Positions 23,120 through 35,457 of a DNA stretch of 64,000 bases are shown here, piece by piece. The stretch is from Enchytraeus crypticus. Taxonomy: Eukaryota > Annelida > Clitellata > Enchytraeida > Enchytraeidae. The notes below the pieces were generated by a model, which ran no database searches, was not told the origin of the DNA, and saw nothing but the letters and a program-made list of their open reading frames with translations. The position numbers were made by a program, and so were the translations under genes. The stretch covers positions 834,501 through 898,500 of the forward strand of contig CAJHZI010000753.1 in the NCBI GenBank assembly GCA_905160935.1. The letters are read 5' to 3'. The stretch's first letter is position 1. Each line of letters starts with the position of its first letter.

Positions 23120-25338
23120 TATCATCAAGAATGATCATTTCACTTGGATGTTATAAATTTTGAAGTGTGGTTTTAGAAATTTATGATTAGAGAGAATTAG
23201 AAAATGTCGAGATTTAACAAAAGACGGAAAATCCCAGTCTCATTATAACCACTGAATATAACCATTTACGAGAACCTTGGCATTTAAAACTGCACATCAG
23301 TGAAATAATTATGTAATAATGCAACTATATTTTGAGATATTACATTAAATATTGAGATGCAACAATTTATGGACTATTCAATTTTGCAATAATAGACTCA
23401 TATCAACTAAAGTTCAGGGACGTTTTATTTTATACATGACTCTATTTTAAATATCATAATAATCTATTAGAATAAAATTTAAAATATGAAGTATATTATT
23501 TCTGTTATCTTGTTTTATTGTTATATCTCCCACCCAGTAACTTCAGGGCAGTTATTGAATATTGCATCATAGTTTCACTATTTGAATATAAATATAGGAT
23601 AGTTTCGTAAGGCTTTTAAAAATAAATATGCTTATTAGTCGATCGTCACGATGACTTGCAGTTTTAATTTTCAGAATCCATGATGAATAAAAATTGACCT
23701 ACTTTAATTTAATATAATAAACTCTACAAACATATAAGTCTTTAGGCGTTGCCATTGGAAGTATTGCCATTTTGCTTTAAGTATATCACGTGTTTGTGCA
23801 TCTATGTTTTGTTTGACAGCAATGTTATAAAAGGAATTTGCTGGACAGATAGTTATTACTGAATATTGCTGTCTGAAAGCGCAACACATTATATATAATC
23901 TATATAATCTTACGGGTATGTATATTTTAAATAATATTTTCTGTTGTTAGTTGATTATTAAAGAGAGAAAGAGAGATAGAGAGAGAGAGAGGGACGAAAA
24001 GTTTTGCAACTCCTAACTCTCATTCTTTTAAATGCTAACGAACATATATAAAAAGAACAACGATTTGATTGAAAGTACTTCAAATTTGCTAAAGACCTGT
24101 ATTAATAGAATTTACAGATGCATGCAAAATCTCATTCTTACGAATTAAACCTTTTTAATAATAATTATACAACGATTGGGCACACATTATGGTAAATTAC
24201 CATCTATAAATATATCTATTACTTTATACCAAATATATAAATTAACCATAAGGCAGCTAGAGTTTACGTGTATAGTCAGTTTTTAATTTTAGCAGTCCAG
24301 TGAATGGCAGAGATTTTCCTTTATAACATACTGGCTCACTGGGTCAGGAAGCACAGATGCTTGTTGTGTAAGGCCCATTTCCTCCTTCCTCTCCCTGGTA
24401 ATCGTTGCCTTTTGATGGCGCATCAGTTACAACCAGCGCGGATTTAAGTATAACCTTCCATCATCCTGGGATTTTTTTCCTTCCGAAGCTGTCAACACAC
24501 GGTCTTCAAATGTGGCCACCCACAAAGTACTAACCAAGATCTATGTAACTTAACTTCGATAATTGACGAGCAACTAAACCAAGTGCGCTAAATCCCGCCA
24601 TCGTTCTTATCAGCTTGACTAGGATTTGAACCCCGACTTTCGGAACAGCCATTTAAAGTTCCGTGATATAACTGACCCTTTGCCCTGACCTAATAAGACA
24701 TTCTAAACTGTGTACATCTATGTATGTATAGGGACGGATACTCTATCTATAGATTTATTTATTTATTTAACATAAGCACATTGTGAAATATAGACATTTC
24801 CCCCGAACAGGCACGACACATGAACAGAAATAAAGACCCACTGGTGGTACCTACTTATTCTTAATAAATAAAACATATATGCTCGTTATGTGCACCAGAG
24901 AAATTTATGCAGATCCAATATTAAAAGTATCTAAGATAGCAGATATTTTACTCTTAAGAATATATACACATAGATAACATGTAAAAACTTACATCTTTAC
25001 ACATAAAAGAAATAAATATATTAAAAAAATATATTAAAATGTATTATAAATATGTATAATATATTTATGATGCATAACATATTATATATATATTATATAT
25101 AATTATTATAAAATTCAAAGATTTCTTATGAGCCAATGATTAATCATTTTATGATGTAGGTTTACAGTCTGTGATAGAATGGCGATGTACTATCTGTTTC
25201 CTTACTCAAAAGTGAGAAAAACAGTTAGTAAATATTTCTGGGTCTCTGTGAACATGAGTATGTTGTCAGCTCGTTACTGACTTCACTTCACTGACGTTCT
25301 GTAACCCTACGGGCTGTTCCAATTCATTATCAAACTTT
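23120..25338. other. gene-free stretch upstream of HTATIP2
   Basis: AT-rich, with a (GA)n run near 23960-23992. At 24330-24665 a moderately GC-rich block has a reverse B box (ctaggatttgaaccccg), likely an old tRNA-derived SINE. No coding exon seen. Confidence 0.5.
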
Positions 25339-25346
25339 GCTGTAAC

Positions 25347-26075
25347 CAGTGGCGGATCCAGGGGGGCCCAGGGGGCCTGGGCTCCACCCTTAGCCCAGAC
25401 GATAAAAATTTTAAAACCAGATTTTCATTGTTTCTATGGCAAATTTCTATGTGTCAGTATGTTCGTAAGGGTAGTGGTTAGGGTGGGGGTGGGGTACGAG
25501 ATGGAAATCAGTTTTACTAGATCAAAATTTTTGGAAATATGGGACTAGGGGCCCATATTTTGTATACTAGGAGCCCTATAAATGGGGCCCGAAAAATGTT
25601 GACCGTTTCACTAGCTCTCAGTTGTCGCTTTAACCACTGTATTAGAGGAAAAAATTAAAGGTGCTAGTAAAAATGTGATCTCTGTCCCGCAGCAGTGGTG
25701 CAAAGAGCCTTGGCTGAGAGGGGGCTTAAGCTCCCCCCTACCGACAAAATTTAGGACTCTTTGCAATTCGTCCAAATCCGCTGAGTTCTGTCAGAAGTAA
25801 AAAATTAACCTACTTTTTTCCAAAACAAATGGAGGATTTTAATTAGGTATTTTAGGTTTTCCTCTCATTTTAGTACAAATTTGAGTGATGGAGGGGGGGG
25901 GTAAGATACACTCACTCTACTAGCTGAGCACAGCAGTGAAAACATTTTGAGCCCCCCCCTCAGCATTTCGGATTGCGTCATATGTCCCAAAGAAGGCGGA
26001 GTTTGAGCAAAAAATGTCTACATTCTCAAAAAAATTTCGGGCCCCCCCCTTAAAGAATTCCTGGATCCACCCCTG
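25347..26075. mobile_element. hAT-type MITE with 8-bp target duplication
   Basis: The ends are CAGTGGCGGATCCAG and, inverted, CAGGGGTGGATCCAG. The 8-bp direct repeats gctgtaac flank it exactly (25339-25346 and 26076-26083). 729 bp and no transposase frame. It contains several long G or C runs (ggggggg, ccccccc) and is much more GC-rich than its surroundings. Confidence 0.93.
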
Positions 26076-26300
26076 GCTGTAACAGTATACTTATAGACAG
26101 CTCTTAATAGTATATTTATATCATCTTGAGTTTTACATTGGTTTTTAACTATTATATATATTTAAAGTTTGCTAACTATTAGATATTAATCAAAATTCAG
26201 ATTATCTTTGTATTGATATTTTAATGCTTAGCCTTTTAGCTATTTGCTTAATGCAAAATTTAATAAAACTAAATTTGACTACTTTATGTCTGCTTATAGG

Positions 26301-26489
26301 ATGACTGAAAATTCCAGTCAAAAGCAGAGTAAATTTGTGGAGGAGGGTAAGATGGCTTTTGTGTTGGGTGGCACAGGAGAAGTTGGCAAGGAAGTGGTCA
26401 GGTTACTTCTTACTCAGAAAATTTTCTCCAAAGTTGTTTTGATTGGCCGTCGAAAACTGACATTTGAAGATGAGCTTTATAACGATGTA
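26301..26489 (+). CDS. HTATIP2: HTATIP2 exon 1
   Basis: 63 codons, MTENSSQKQSKFVEEG then KMAFVLGGTGEVGKEVVRLL with the cofactor-binding loop. Donor GTAAGT, phase 0. An upstream in-frame ATG exists at 26244, but 26301 gives the length expected for the family. Confidence 0.92.
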
Positions 26490-29279
26490 GTAAGTGCCTA
26501 TATATTATTTGCTTCCTCCTATTTTATCATTTTGTATTAGTTATATACATGTATATGAGAGAAGATGATGATCATGATGACGTTGATGATAGTAGGTATA
26601 TGAGGGTATAATATGTACTTGTTTATTAATGCTATTTGTTTTCATACATAAGCAAATATTGTTATTATTGTTAAAGTTTTATTTTCTACTCTTTTAGCTA
26701 AAAATGTAGCTAATCCGTATGATTCTATTATGATTATCTGTTCACATATTTTGGATGAATGACATTGAAAAATATGTGGATTCAATTTTGTACATTTGTA
26801 TTTAAGCCTATGCCTGCCCATTGGTAATTGCTCTGTGGAGATAATATAGCCTTTGAATAAATAAATTAACATTGCACTGTACGCTTATGCTTGATTTCAT
26901 GTGTAGGAGCAAAGAGTAATAGATTTTGATAACCTTGACAACCATGCTGAAGACTTCAAAGGTTTCGAAGTTGGCTACAGTTGTCTTGGAACAACTCGCG
27001 GAAAGGCTGGAGCTGTAAGTTATATTTTTTAATATTTATAATAATATTTATAATAACTAAAAGACTATTGTTAACTGTCCTTAATTATATGCTACTTCTG
27101 TGCTGGATCTTAGAAAATTAATCTTGAATGAGCAAAATAACTCAACCTGAAACTGTATGTTAAATATTTTTCGGAAATAGACAACTCAGGTACTGAGGAA
27201 GTAGGGATACTTTTCCTAATAGGTAGATTTCTAATCGATCACTTAAATGATTAATAAGGATAACCTTAGGATGATGAATTTGACTTCAATTAAAGCCATA
27301 TTGTATTTTACTGATTGGTGTCACTTTAAAATTGATTTAAGTATATTTAGTCCCTTCAATGCTCACTAAAACTAACTGTCCTACTGTCCTCTTTAATAGT
27401 GAAATGCAATGTATACATAGTATGTTGTAGGATACATTAGATTTTGTTAGATATTTTGCTCCTTTTTGATTCCTGTTGATTTTATATAATTATTTGTTAA
27501 CAAAACATAGCATCACATGTGGTCAGAAAGCACATATTGCTTGTTTAAGACTCATTTATCATTGGTTTGTTCTCATAGGATGGATTCTATAAAGTGGATC
27601 ATGATTACGTGGTGAATACCGCTAAGCTAGCCTTGGCTGGAGGCTGCAAACAGCTCCATCTGGTAACGGCAGTAGGATCCAACAAGGACAGTAGGTTCCT
27701 GTATCCAAAGACTAAGGTATTATCTTAATACATGACTCCCTAAATAGTGTTTTAGTTTTACTTTTGATTTTTGCCTTCTCCTTTCTGTGTCAACGTTTAC
27801 AGTAAACGAAGTTCCATTTTTAAAATTACAAACTTCAGTATTAGTCACAAATATCCATGTATATGGACTCCATACATTCCTGCAGAATATTAGCTAATAT
27901 GCTTTTTGTGGATGTAAGCTATCTGTCTCAAAGAGACAACATCAAAGTAAGTTTATGTGATACCTTTTACATTGCGCAGGCGATGAACCGTTCTTCTTAC
28001 AAACCCTTAGTATTTGGTTGGTTTAAAAGCCCTTGCTGTTTGAGTCTATTGTATATCCTATACTTTATATTTATTTTAAGCCATTGCTACTTGGGTTTAT
28101 TGTGTAAATTCAATATTTGAAAGTATTATAGCGTATTGTGTGAACGGATCTATCTTGTCGAATTATATGTGTCTTGTTATATGTATTTTATTATTATAAT
28201 TGTATTTTGTCGAATTACTCATATTGAATTGATTGTAGATGCTTGATATAAGTAACAGCTGTTGTAAATTTATAGTAGCATACGTCATTAATGGAAGTGT
28301 GTGTTTGTGACAATACTGATAGGATTTGTACTGTGAAATTATTTGTGTAACTTTTTAGGGTCAAGTAGAAGAGGAGATAACAAATATGAAATTTGACAAC
28401 CTCTTTATATATCGACCCTCGTAAGTAATTTTCTTGATTACTATTCTAACTCATTTATTTAAGAGTATTCCAGTGAGGATAATATTTGAATTGCTTTGAT
28501 ATGTCAGATGAATTTGTCTGCTCTTGTATTAAATCGTAATTAGTCTCAGCATTTGGCAGTAAAGCTTGCCAAAATGTCTCTTAAGGTGGCTAGTTGCCTG
28601 TAATGAATATCTAATTGAAAGCTGAACAATTGCACATTATAATTATCGATGGAAATCAAAGGATTTGACCTTTTAACTAACGAAGTCCATAATTTCCTAG
28701 TGTGGGATTTTGTTGAATTGACTGTTTATAAGACATTAGCAAAATTGCTCTGCTTGTACACCATGTACAATAATAGTTTTAAAATACCATTTTTACTTTC
28801 CACCCCTGCATGAAATATTTTCATCTGTTAGTGCATAATTTTTATCTGGAGATCAAAAACTTTCTAAACAATTTTAAACTGCCGACCTTGCTGTTTTGGC
28901 TTCTTCTTTAGAGTGCTTTTTCTGTTCTTAGATTGTATCTAAAGGTCACCGTAAATATCGTCTTGGATAAATATCTTATCAATATAATGGGAATTTAAGC
29001 TTAATGGCGATTCTGATGCATTTCGCTATTTCTTACTTGATGACTTATTCAATGCGTAGGTTGCTGCTGTGTGAGAGAGCAGAAAGAAGAGCTGGAGAAA
29101 AAGCATTCATGATCCTAGTTAAACCCGTGACGTCACTCTGCCCCACAGCCATCTCTGTTCCCACGGCAACGGTTGCTCAGGCAATGATAAACAAAACCCT
29201 GGCGGCTGAGGCTGGTAACGGCAATGTAGAAATACTCGAGAATAAATTTATTCACCAAGCCGCTAAGAGCAGCCCATAG
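26301..29279 (+). CDS. HTATIP2: HTATIP2/TIP30 oxidoreductase, five exons (gene span)
   Basis: Exons 26301-26489, 26907-27014, 27579-27716, 28359-28420 and 29060-29279 join in frame to 239 codons (238 aa; human TIP30 is 242). It is an SDR-fold NADPH-binding protein. The glycine-rich loop is GGTGEVG at about residues 25-31. SKVVLIGRRKLTFEDELY, CLGTTRGKAGADGFYKVDHD and AGGCKQLHLVT match the family closely. A Tyr-x3-Lys motif (YPKTK) lies where the SDR catalytic pair is expected. IYRPSLLLCERAERRAGE and EILENKFIHQAAK follow. Human TIP30 is linked to nuclear import and tumour suppression; the role here is inferred. The sequence cttatag just before the ATG could be an acceptor, so a 5' UTR exon is possible. 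Confidence 0.95.
26907..27014 (+). CDS. HTATIP2: HTATIP2 exon 2
   Basis: 36 codons, EQRVIDFDNLDNHAEDFKGF then EVGYSCLGTTRGKAGA. Acceptor GTGTAG, donor GTAAGT, phase 0 to 0. Confidence 0.95.
27579..27716 (+). CDS. HTATIP2: HTATIP2 exon 3
   Basis: 46 codons, DGFYKVDHDYVVNTAKLALA then GGCKQLHLVTAVGSNKDSRF and LYPKTK, including the YxxxK motif. Phase 0 at both ends. Confidence 0.95.
28359..28420 (+). CDS. HTATIP2: HTATIP2 exon 4
   Basis: 62 nt, GQVEEEITNMKFDNLFIYRP, ending in phase 2 before GTAAGT. The Ser codon is completed by exon 5. Confidence 0.93.
29060..29279 (+). CDS. HTATIP2: HTATIP2 exon 5
   Basis: 220 nt after TGCGTAG, ending in TAG. Codes LLLCERAERRAGEKAFMILV, SVPTATVAQAMINKTLA and VEILENKFIHQAAKSSP, the conserved C-terminus. 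Confidence 0.94.
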
Positions 29280-29324
29280 ACCTGCACTTGTTAGCTTTCA
29301 AAAATTAATAGTACCATTCTCATT

Positions 29325-29535
29325 CTAAGGGGAAAGGTCTATTAAAAGAAGTCATAGAAGGTAGAATGGATGGAAAAAGAGGCAGAGGCAGGCCGAGATT
29401 AGGTATGTTAGATGATTTAAAGACCCACTCATATGTGGAAATGAAGAGGAAAGCGGAAGACAGAGAAGAGGAAGCGTTATGTACCATGGACATGCCAGTA
29501 CGCAGTGCTCTAAGAGAGAGATATAGTACATATTA
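29325..29535 (+). mobile_element. LINE (RTE-like) 3'-end fragment
   Basis: Encodes [39 protein letters not shown] and KAEDREE, then loses frame. Ends in ctaagagagagata. It lies about 45 bp after the HTATIP2 stop codon, so it may be within the HTATIP2 3' UTR. Confidence 0.88.
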
Positions 29536-29712
29536 GCAGTGATGAAGAGTTAAGAGGGGACGTTTCTTAAATTCCATGAATATATGTTTTATGTATTTAG
29601 AACTATTGAGGTTTCTTTGAAATCCGATAATAACACTTATATGTCTCTATCCCTCCGTTAGTAAGTACCATAGATACTGCAGCCGCTATGTGTTGATATT
29701 GTGACTTAGTTT

Positions 29713-29858
29713 GATAATAGCACTTTGGACTGATTTTCTGGATTTTGGAATTTGCACCGCTTTTGGACCTTCTTTTTGCTCGCCGGCTTCATTTTGTCTC
29801 AATAGTGCTTGATGTTGTCATTGATGACTGTAGCACTCTAATTGTTATTATTATTACG
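29713..29858 (+). repeat. interspersed repeat family B
   Basis: gactgattttctggattttg, then tttggaccttctttttgctc, gatgttgtcattgatgactg and tagcactctaattg plus a (TTA)n tail. Confidence 0.82.
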
Positions 29859-29991
29859 TGTCTTGTAAATAAAATTACTTTGTGTTCTTTATGTATTTTA
29901 CTGCTAATAGAATAATAGTTTAATGCCATTTTCTCGTCCAAGGATGACGTCATTTCTCTACAACTTATCATCAGTAGGCCTGCACTATTCA

Positions 29992-30135
29992 TGAAAAAGC
30001 TAAGGTTAACGTCAGTTTCCTCACTCGAAAGCGATGTCAGTGACGGACGAGACCCGGATTTGAACCCCGCACCTACAGATCCGCGGTCGAGTATCTTATC
30101 GACTTCGCCACTGGGTGCAACGCTTCCCCATTACC
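29992..30135 (-). repeat. tRNA-derived SINE, family A (most complete copy)
   Basis: On the minus strand: agtggcgaagtcgataagat (A box), actcgaccgcggatctgtag, ggtgcggggttcaaatccgg (B box), gtcactgacatcgctttcga and gaaactgacgttaacc. It ends about 70 bp before the left foldback arm. Confidence 0.82.
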
Positions 30136-30204
30136 CAAATAGATTTGCAAATACTATAATTTTTATGTCGAAGATGAAATGAGATCCCTACTGAACTACT
30201 ATGC

Positions 30205-31213
30205 TATAGGGTCATTCCATGTCAACTGGTCCAATGCTCCCCAGGTGACCATCTCAGATTTAAACGATATTTTAGCAGCGTAAAGAAAACTGTCTCTAGG
30301 CTAGATTTAAAATTTCAAATCAATCGGTTGACCGGTTGGAGAGTTGTGGCAGTCATTGTGACTCCACCGTAGATCATTTCGGTGCAAAAAATAAAACGCG
30401 TGTTATTTTTCTGTACTTTGAACTGCTATAATTTGGTTATTTATGATCCTATCTATATGAAACTTCCCAACAATACTATATTTGATTCTTAGATTCAGAA
30501 AAAACACTCAGAATTCAAGTGGCATGTATATCTTGGCAGCTGCAGCAGCTCAAACTTGATGTTTTGCAAAAGTAGGAATTTTAAAAACCAACTTTGAGTC
30601 CTGATAATTCTCAAATTTGACCAACCACATTATTGCGAGCCATTTAGTTTAATAATATGGACATATCTCAATAACATAAAGCACTCGTCACCTTCAGAAG
30701 CAGCTTGGATTTAGAAAACCACTTGCTCAAACTTTAAAAAAAATGTAATCATCACCGAATTTTTGGACAAATTCAAGGTTATGGTTAAACATGTAGCCAA
30801 TTGAGCCCAACCTTCAAACTGCTGCTATTTACAGGACTATAGGTTACTAACTTACTGTAGAAATATTTATTTCACAACTCTATCAGAACATACAACAATA
30901 GCCATGTAGACTTACCCAGGGAAGGTCCTTTTTACACAAAAAATTAAAATGCTTATTATTTATTATTTGTTGGTACTTTAAAGTGCTATATCTCGTCTGT
31001 GTATGGTCCTATCTATATGAAACTAATCCAAAATACTATATACATGTATAATGCATAGATTCATCATACGCACTCATGATTCATATGGCATGTATATCTT
31101 GGCAGATGCACCAACTCAAACTTTGTGTTTCAATAAGTATCGATAAGATTGAAATTTACGAAAGCTAACTTTGAAACTCATCATTCTGAAAATTTACAAA
31201 GCAGATGCAAGAC

Positions 31214-31217
<4 letters not shown>
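30205..31217 (+). repeat. left arm of the foldback element
   Basis: Begins TATAGGGTCATTCCATGTCA then actggtcc. It contains two diverged internal sub-repeats: tatatcttggcagctgcagc near 30530 and tatatcttggcagatgcacc near 31095. ctatctatatgaaact occurs near 30453 and 31010. Confidence 0.92.
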
Positions 31218-31295
<78 letters not shown>

Positions 31296-31355
31296 AATTA
31301 TATATATATATATAATATATATAATATATAATAATATAATATATATATATACATA
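31218..31355. repeat. (TA)n junction between left arm and duplicated segment
   Basis: Pure TA, then the imperfect taatata pattern also present at 12770-12830. The junction of arm and copied segment lies within this tract. Confidence 0.9.
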
Positions 31356-32000
31356 TTCTAAAACCACACAAAATCTCTACTTCTTCTTAATATAAGAATA
31401 TACTGAGTAACTTTATCAAGAAACCACTCTGTAGACAAAATATCTTACATCCCATAGGCCAATTGTAAATATAACATAACAGAATGTAACATAACATAAG
31501 TTACATAACATAACAGCATATTGAATCAGAAAGCACAGAATGCTTAATTGTTTAAGCCCCATTTACCAAGGACGTAAACACCACTACAAACTTTAATATT
31601 TTCCAGTTCAAGAACAATTAAACAAGTACATAATTAACACAATCCAGTCAGTAAAATTATTTTAAGTCCTAAATCTTTTTTATTGCAATTATGGCACTTT
31701 TATAACTATGATCAATTAGCATCAAAATGTAGAGATTCTTATGTTTATCACTTCTGTTTTTGTAGGCTCCCATTGATTCTGCTTCCAAAATTCCACTTTG
31801 CAGATTATTCCAAGCATTTACAGCTCTCTGACTAGAGAACTATTACATAAATCTAGTCTACTTATAGATTTACTTGCTTTATAAATATGCCCCTTAATAT
31901 GCTTAGAAAAACTATAGACAGTTCACCAACTAAGTAGAGAGGGAAAAACAAGAAGAAGAATACAATAGAGTTACCAACAAATGGTATCAATAGATTTAAC

Positions 32001-33318
32001 CAGGGTTGGCAAGATTTTGCCACTAAGTGGAAAAAACCAATTTTTTCCATGGAAAAAACCGTCCTGGCAAAAACCAGTTTTTGCCATGGCAAAAACAGGC
32101 AAAAACCATCTAAGCGTCAAAAACCCTCCTGGCAAAAGTCTTTCTTGTTTAAAACATAAAAACTAGTAACAACTACATTATATTGCAGTCCCATTTCCCA
32201 TTAATTGATCACACACAGAGTTATCAAGTTTCTGCCAGCACATGTTGAAAAACTAGTAGTGTAACACCCTATAACAAAAGCAAATCCCTGAGGCATAAAG
32301 TTATAAACTTTAAAAACTAGATCACAAAAATAGCACACAGTGGTCAGTCGTGACATTAAAAAATATTTAAACTAGCTAAATTAAAGGTTAAATTTGGATG
32401 TAATGTAAAAAATTTGGTCACAGATTATGCTAAGAATATGGTTAAAATGAGACAACTTTTAAAGGAGGAAGATCAAGGATTATGATTGTGTATGGTTGTG
32501 CGGCACATACACTGAATTTGCTTGAAAAGGCACTCACACCGGCTCCTATATTGAAGCAGATCATTGAAGTGCAAAAATATTTATAGAACCATCATGCCCC
32601 GGGTGCATGGCAGAAAGAGTATCCGCTTTCGGTGAAGCCTCAGCTACCTGGTGACACCAGATGGAATAGTCAGCTGACATCTATTGATACATTTCTTGAC
32701 AATCGACATGCTTATATCAGTATTGCAGAAGAGCATGAACAAGAAACTGAGCCAAAAATTTGTCATCTAGTCAATGATTTCAACCTTTACTGACAAATTA
32801 AGGACTTGATATCAAGGCTTCTACCAGTTGCTGGAGCTCTAGATAGTTGACAAAGCTTCAAAGCCAGTTTAGCAGATACTTGTCACGAATGGTTTTCACT
32901 TTTGAATAGAGAGAGTTAGCAACCACATCGAGCAATCATTCAACAGAGACTAATAAAAATACAATAAAAATAACTGATAGAAATCAAAGAACTGCAAATA
33001 AAAAAATCCGTTAAGAGCCTAAGCTGTTCTATAAATAATATAATTAGCAGTAATTTTGTGTTAACAAGCTAGTTAAGTTAGGGTAACCTAGAATTTCAAA
33101 TACTGTGAAGCAAGTTCTAAAGAATTAGTTTTTTTTAAATTTAATGTGAGTGGCAAATTGATATTAAATTGTTTGTAAACATTTCAAACATCAAATTTAA
33201 CTTATAAAGTTTATGTTGTAAACGATATATTACATTTACCAGATTTACAAGCATAAAATATTTCTATTCCAGTCTGGGTGTTTTAGACGGTTTTTGCCAT
33301 GGCAAAAACCCAACCCTG
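32001..33318 (+). mobile_element. hAT transposon, duplicated copy
   Basis: Same ends and same flanking gatttaac repeats (31993-32000 and 33319-33326) as at 13475-14792. It came with the segment and did not insert here separately. The transposase remnant is at about 32476-32931, with the same stops. Confidence 0.92.
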
Positions 33319-34055
33319 GATTTAACAGTTTCAAAAGCAACATAATAGGCTTTGTTTAATGTTATTTGGATAGGAGATTTACAAAGACTTTCAAAAATAT
33401 TATGCAGGAGTAATTAAGGACCTGTACAGGAATTTTCTACCTGGCCTGTGTATGGGTCGTCGAAGAATAGACCAACCCTAAACTGCACGAGTAACAAGAG
33501 GCGACTGAGCAAGAGTTGAGGAAGGCAAAAAAAACCACCTCAGAAGCCACATTATTCCCAAACTATAGGCTACATTACGATATGGGTAAAGCATAGCCTT
33601 TGTGAAGGGATTAACTTATTAATCAATGGAGTTCTACTTATGGGCGTGCGAGAGAGAGAAAGGAAGATCAAGCATGTTGTTAGAAATGTATAAACATCTA
33701 AATTTTCATAATTTTTTATACTTGATATAATGAACATTTAAAAGTTCAACAAGTTTAACAAATAATTTATGGTACCATATTTAGATATAAACTTATATGT
33801 AAGCTTGAAAACAACTGTCAGAACATCAAATGATAACTTAGATAAATTACAAATTGTATTGCAACCTTGCAGAAAAATAAATACAAAATTTCCTAATTAT
33901 TGAAAGCTGAGACACCAATAAACTTAAAAAAAGAAATATCTATTATTATATATATGTCTACATGTAATTCAAAAGACATTTAAAATTTAAGAACTTCAAT
34001 GGGAGCTATCCATAATTATATTTCTATATCTATAACACAATTCAAACGACACTAC

Positions 34056-34197
34056 CTTACTTGCCCATTCCCAAACTGATGCACTTTTGATAACGACAGT
34101 ATGGGCAAGTACTTCGATTTTTATAGTCAATTATGCAAGCACGATCATCAGGGCACTCAAACAAGTGACTCTTGTGTAAGCCTCGTCGAAAGAAAGC
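34056..34197 (-). pseudogene. NR-A' exon 2 (zinc finger 2 copy with stop)
   Basis: Codes AFFRRGLHKSHLFECPDDRA then CIIDYKNRSTCPYCRYQKC and ISLGMGK followed by TAA. The stop replaces the last full codon before the donor (now GTAGTG). Confidence 0.85.
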
Positions 34198-34868
34198 CTG
34201 AAAAGATACAGTACACATCTACATATAAACTAGATAACAAACAAAAACATACACAATATACATGCCTGTAGTATAAAATTACTGAACACTAGTATTATAT
34301 AAGAAAGCCACAAATATCTGTCTCAGTAGCTGCATAGAGAAGAATCTTTTTAGCTTGCATTGTCATCCTAAATGTATTTTTGTTTTTTTAAATGCCTGTG
34401 CATTGCAATAAGTTTAAAGTGGTTCAGTGGAGGATACCTTTAGGGCCGTGTAGTCAACCATATGTGAAAGAATTGTCAAAATTATTCCAGAAATAGAAAT
34501 TCAGAATTCACTATCTATCTAGATAATGCAAATTTTAAAAACCAGGAACAATTTTTCAAGCAAAAAATGATAGCTTCAAAATATCAATAACCTGATACTG
34601 GCAGGGTTTAAATTTTGGACGATTCCATGGAATTATTCCAAAAGCAAAATCAACAATAAATCTATAACTCAGGACAAATACAAAACTCAGTAGCTTAAAA
34701 ATATTGCATTTAGTCTTATTTATGTTTAATGATAAAATACTAAAATGTTTAATCTTATGTTACCTTGCAAGCTTCACACGAGTTAACTCCATAGTGAAGT
34801 CCAGACGCTTTAGCTCCACAAATGCGACAAGGCGGTAGAATATTTACAACACTTTTATCTGAACTCAT
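34057..34868 (-). pseudogene. NR-A': DBD-only partial copy of NR-A (81 codons, two exons)
   Basis: Exon 1 (34764-34868) equals NR-A exon 1 at all 105 bases. Exon 2 (34056-34197) differs at six of 142 bases, all changing the residue: Ser-Gly, Asp-His, Gly-Ser and Lys-Ile, a Cys-Gly in GMCK, and Glu to a TAA stop at 34057-34059. All eight zinc-binding cysteines, the P-box and the splice sites remain. No hinge or LBD exons exist for it, because the copied segment ends in intron 2. It could therefore encode only an 81-residue DBD. It carries at least 4.5 kb of NR-A upstream DNA. A decaying pseudogene is the simpler reading; a DBD-only repressor is possible. Confidence 0.85.
34764..34868 (-). CDS. 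NR-A' exon 1 (zinc finger 1 copy)
   Basis: Same 35 codons as NR-A exon 1, start codon and GTAACA donor intact. Confidence 0.8.
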
Positions 34869-35214
34869 GCTTTCTAATATCTCATAGACGACTAAAATTA
34901 ACTACTTCTCGTAGTTTCAAAACAGCATATATGGTTGATTAATTTCTCATTCTTGTTTCATATTAATAGCATTTTTAGATTAATTATTTTATGAATTCAA
35001 AATCAATTTATGATAGATATATCTGGTCAATTTCTCAATTATTTATCTAAAAATATATTTAGATTATTTTAGTAAAGAAAAGCTTATCTGATTACTCAAA
35101 TCACATGTACACATCGAGCAAGTACCAATTCATAAACCAATTACAGAATTATACATACATTGGGCATAAAGTGCTTACTGTATACCAGTAGTTGTAGACT
35201 GGCAGTTATTTAAC

Positions 35215-35457
35215 ATAACATACTATAACAACTAGAGTGCTACAGTAATAAATAACAGCATCAAGCACTATTGAGGTAAATCCAAGCCGGAGAGCAAACA
35301 GAAGGTCCAAAATGTTGCAAATTCCAAAATCCAGAAATTCAGTCCAAAGAAAAAGGGAATTAAAGAAAAGGTTTACGTGCTGGTAGCAACTAATGGACAC
35401 TGGATGGGAGAGAGAGATGGAAAAGGTAGGTCTTCAACTGCCTATGGAACTATAAAG
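35215..35457 (-). repeat. interspersed repeat family B (duplicated copy)
   Basis: Same as 16688-16930, moved with the segment. Confidence 0.8.

Noticed and set aside
29004..29059. Extension of HTATIP2 exon 5 upstream to an ATG at 29004
   Set aside because: Those bases are intron 4; the acceptor at 29059 restores the conserved RPS-LLLCER reading.
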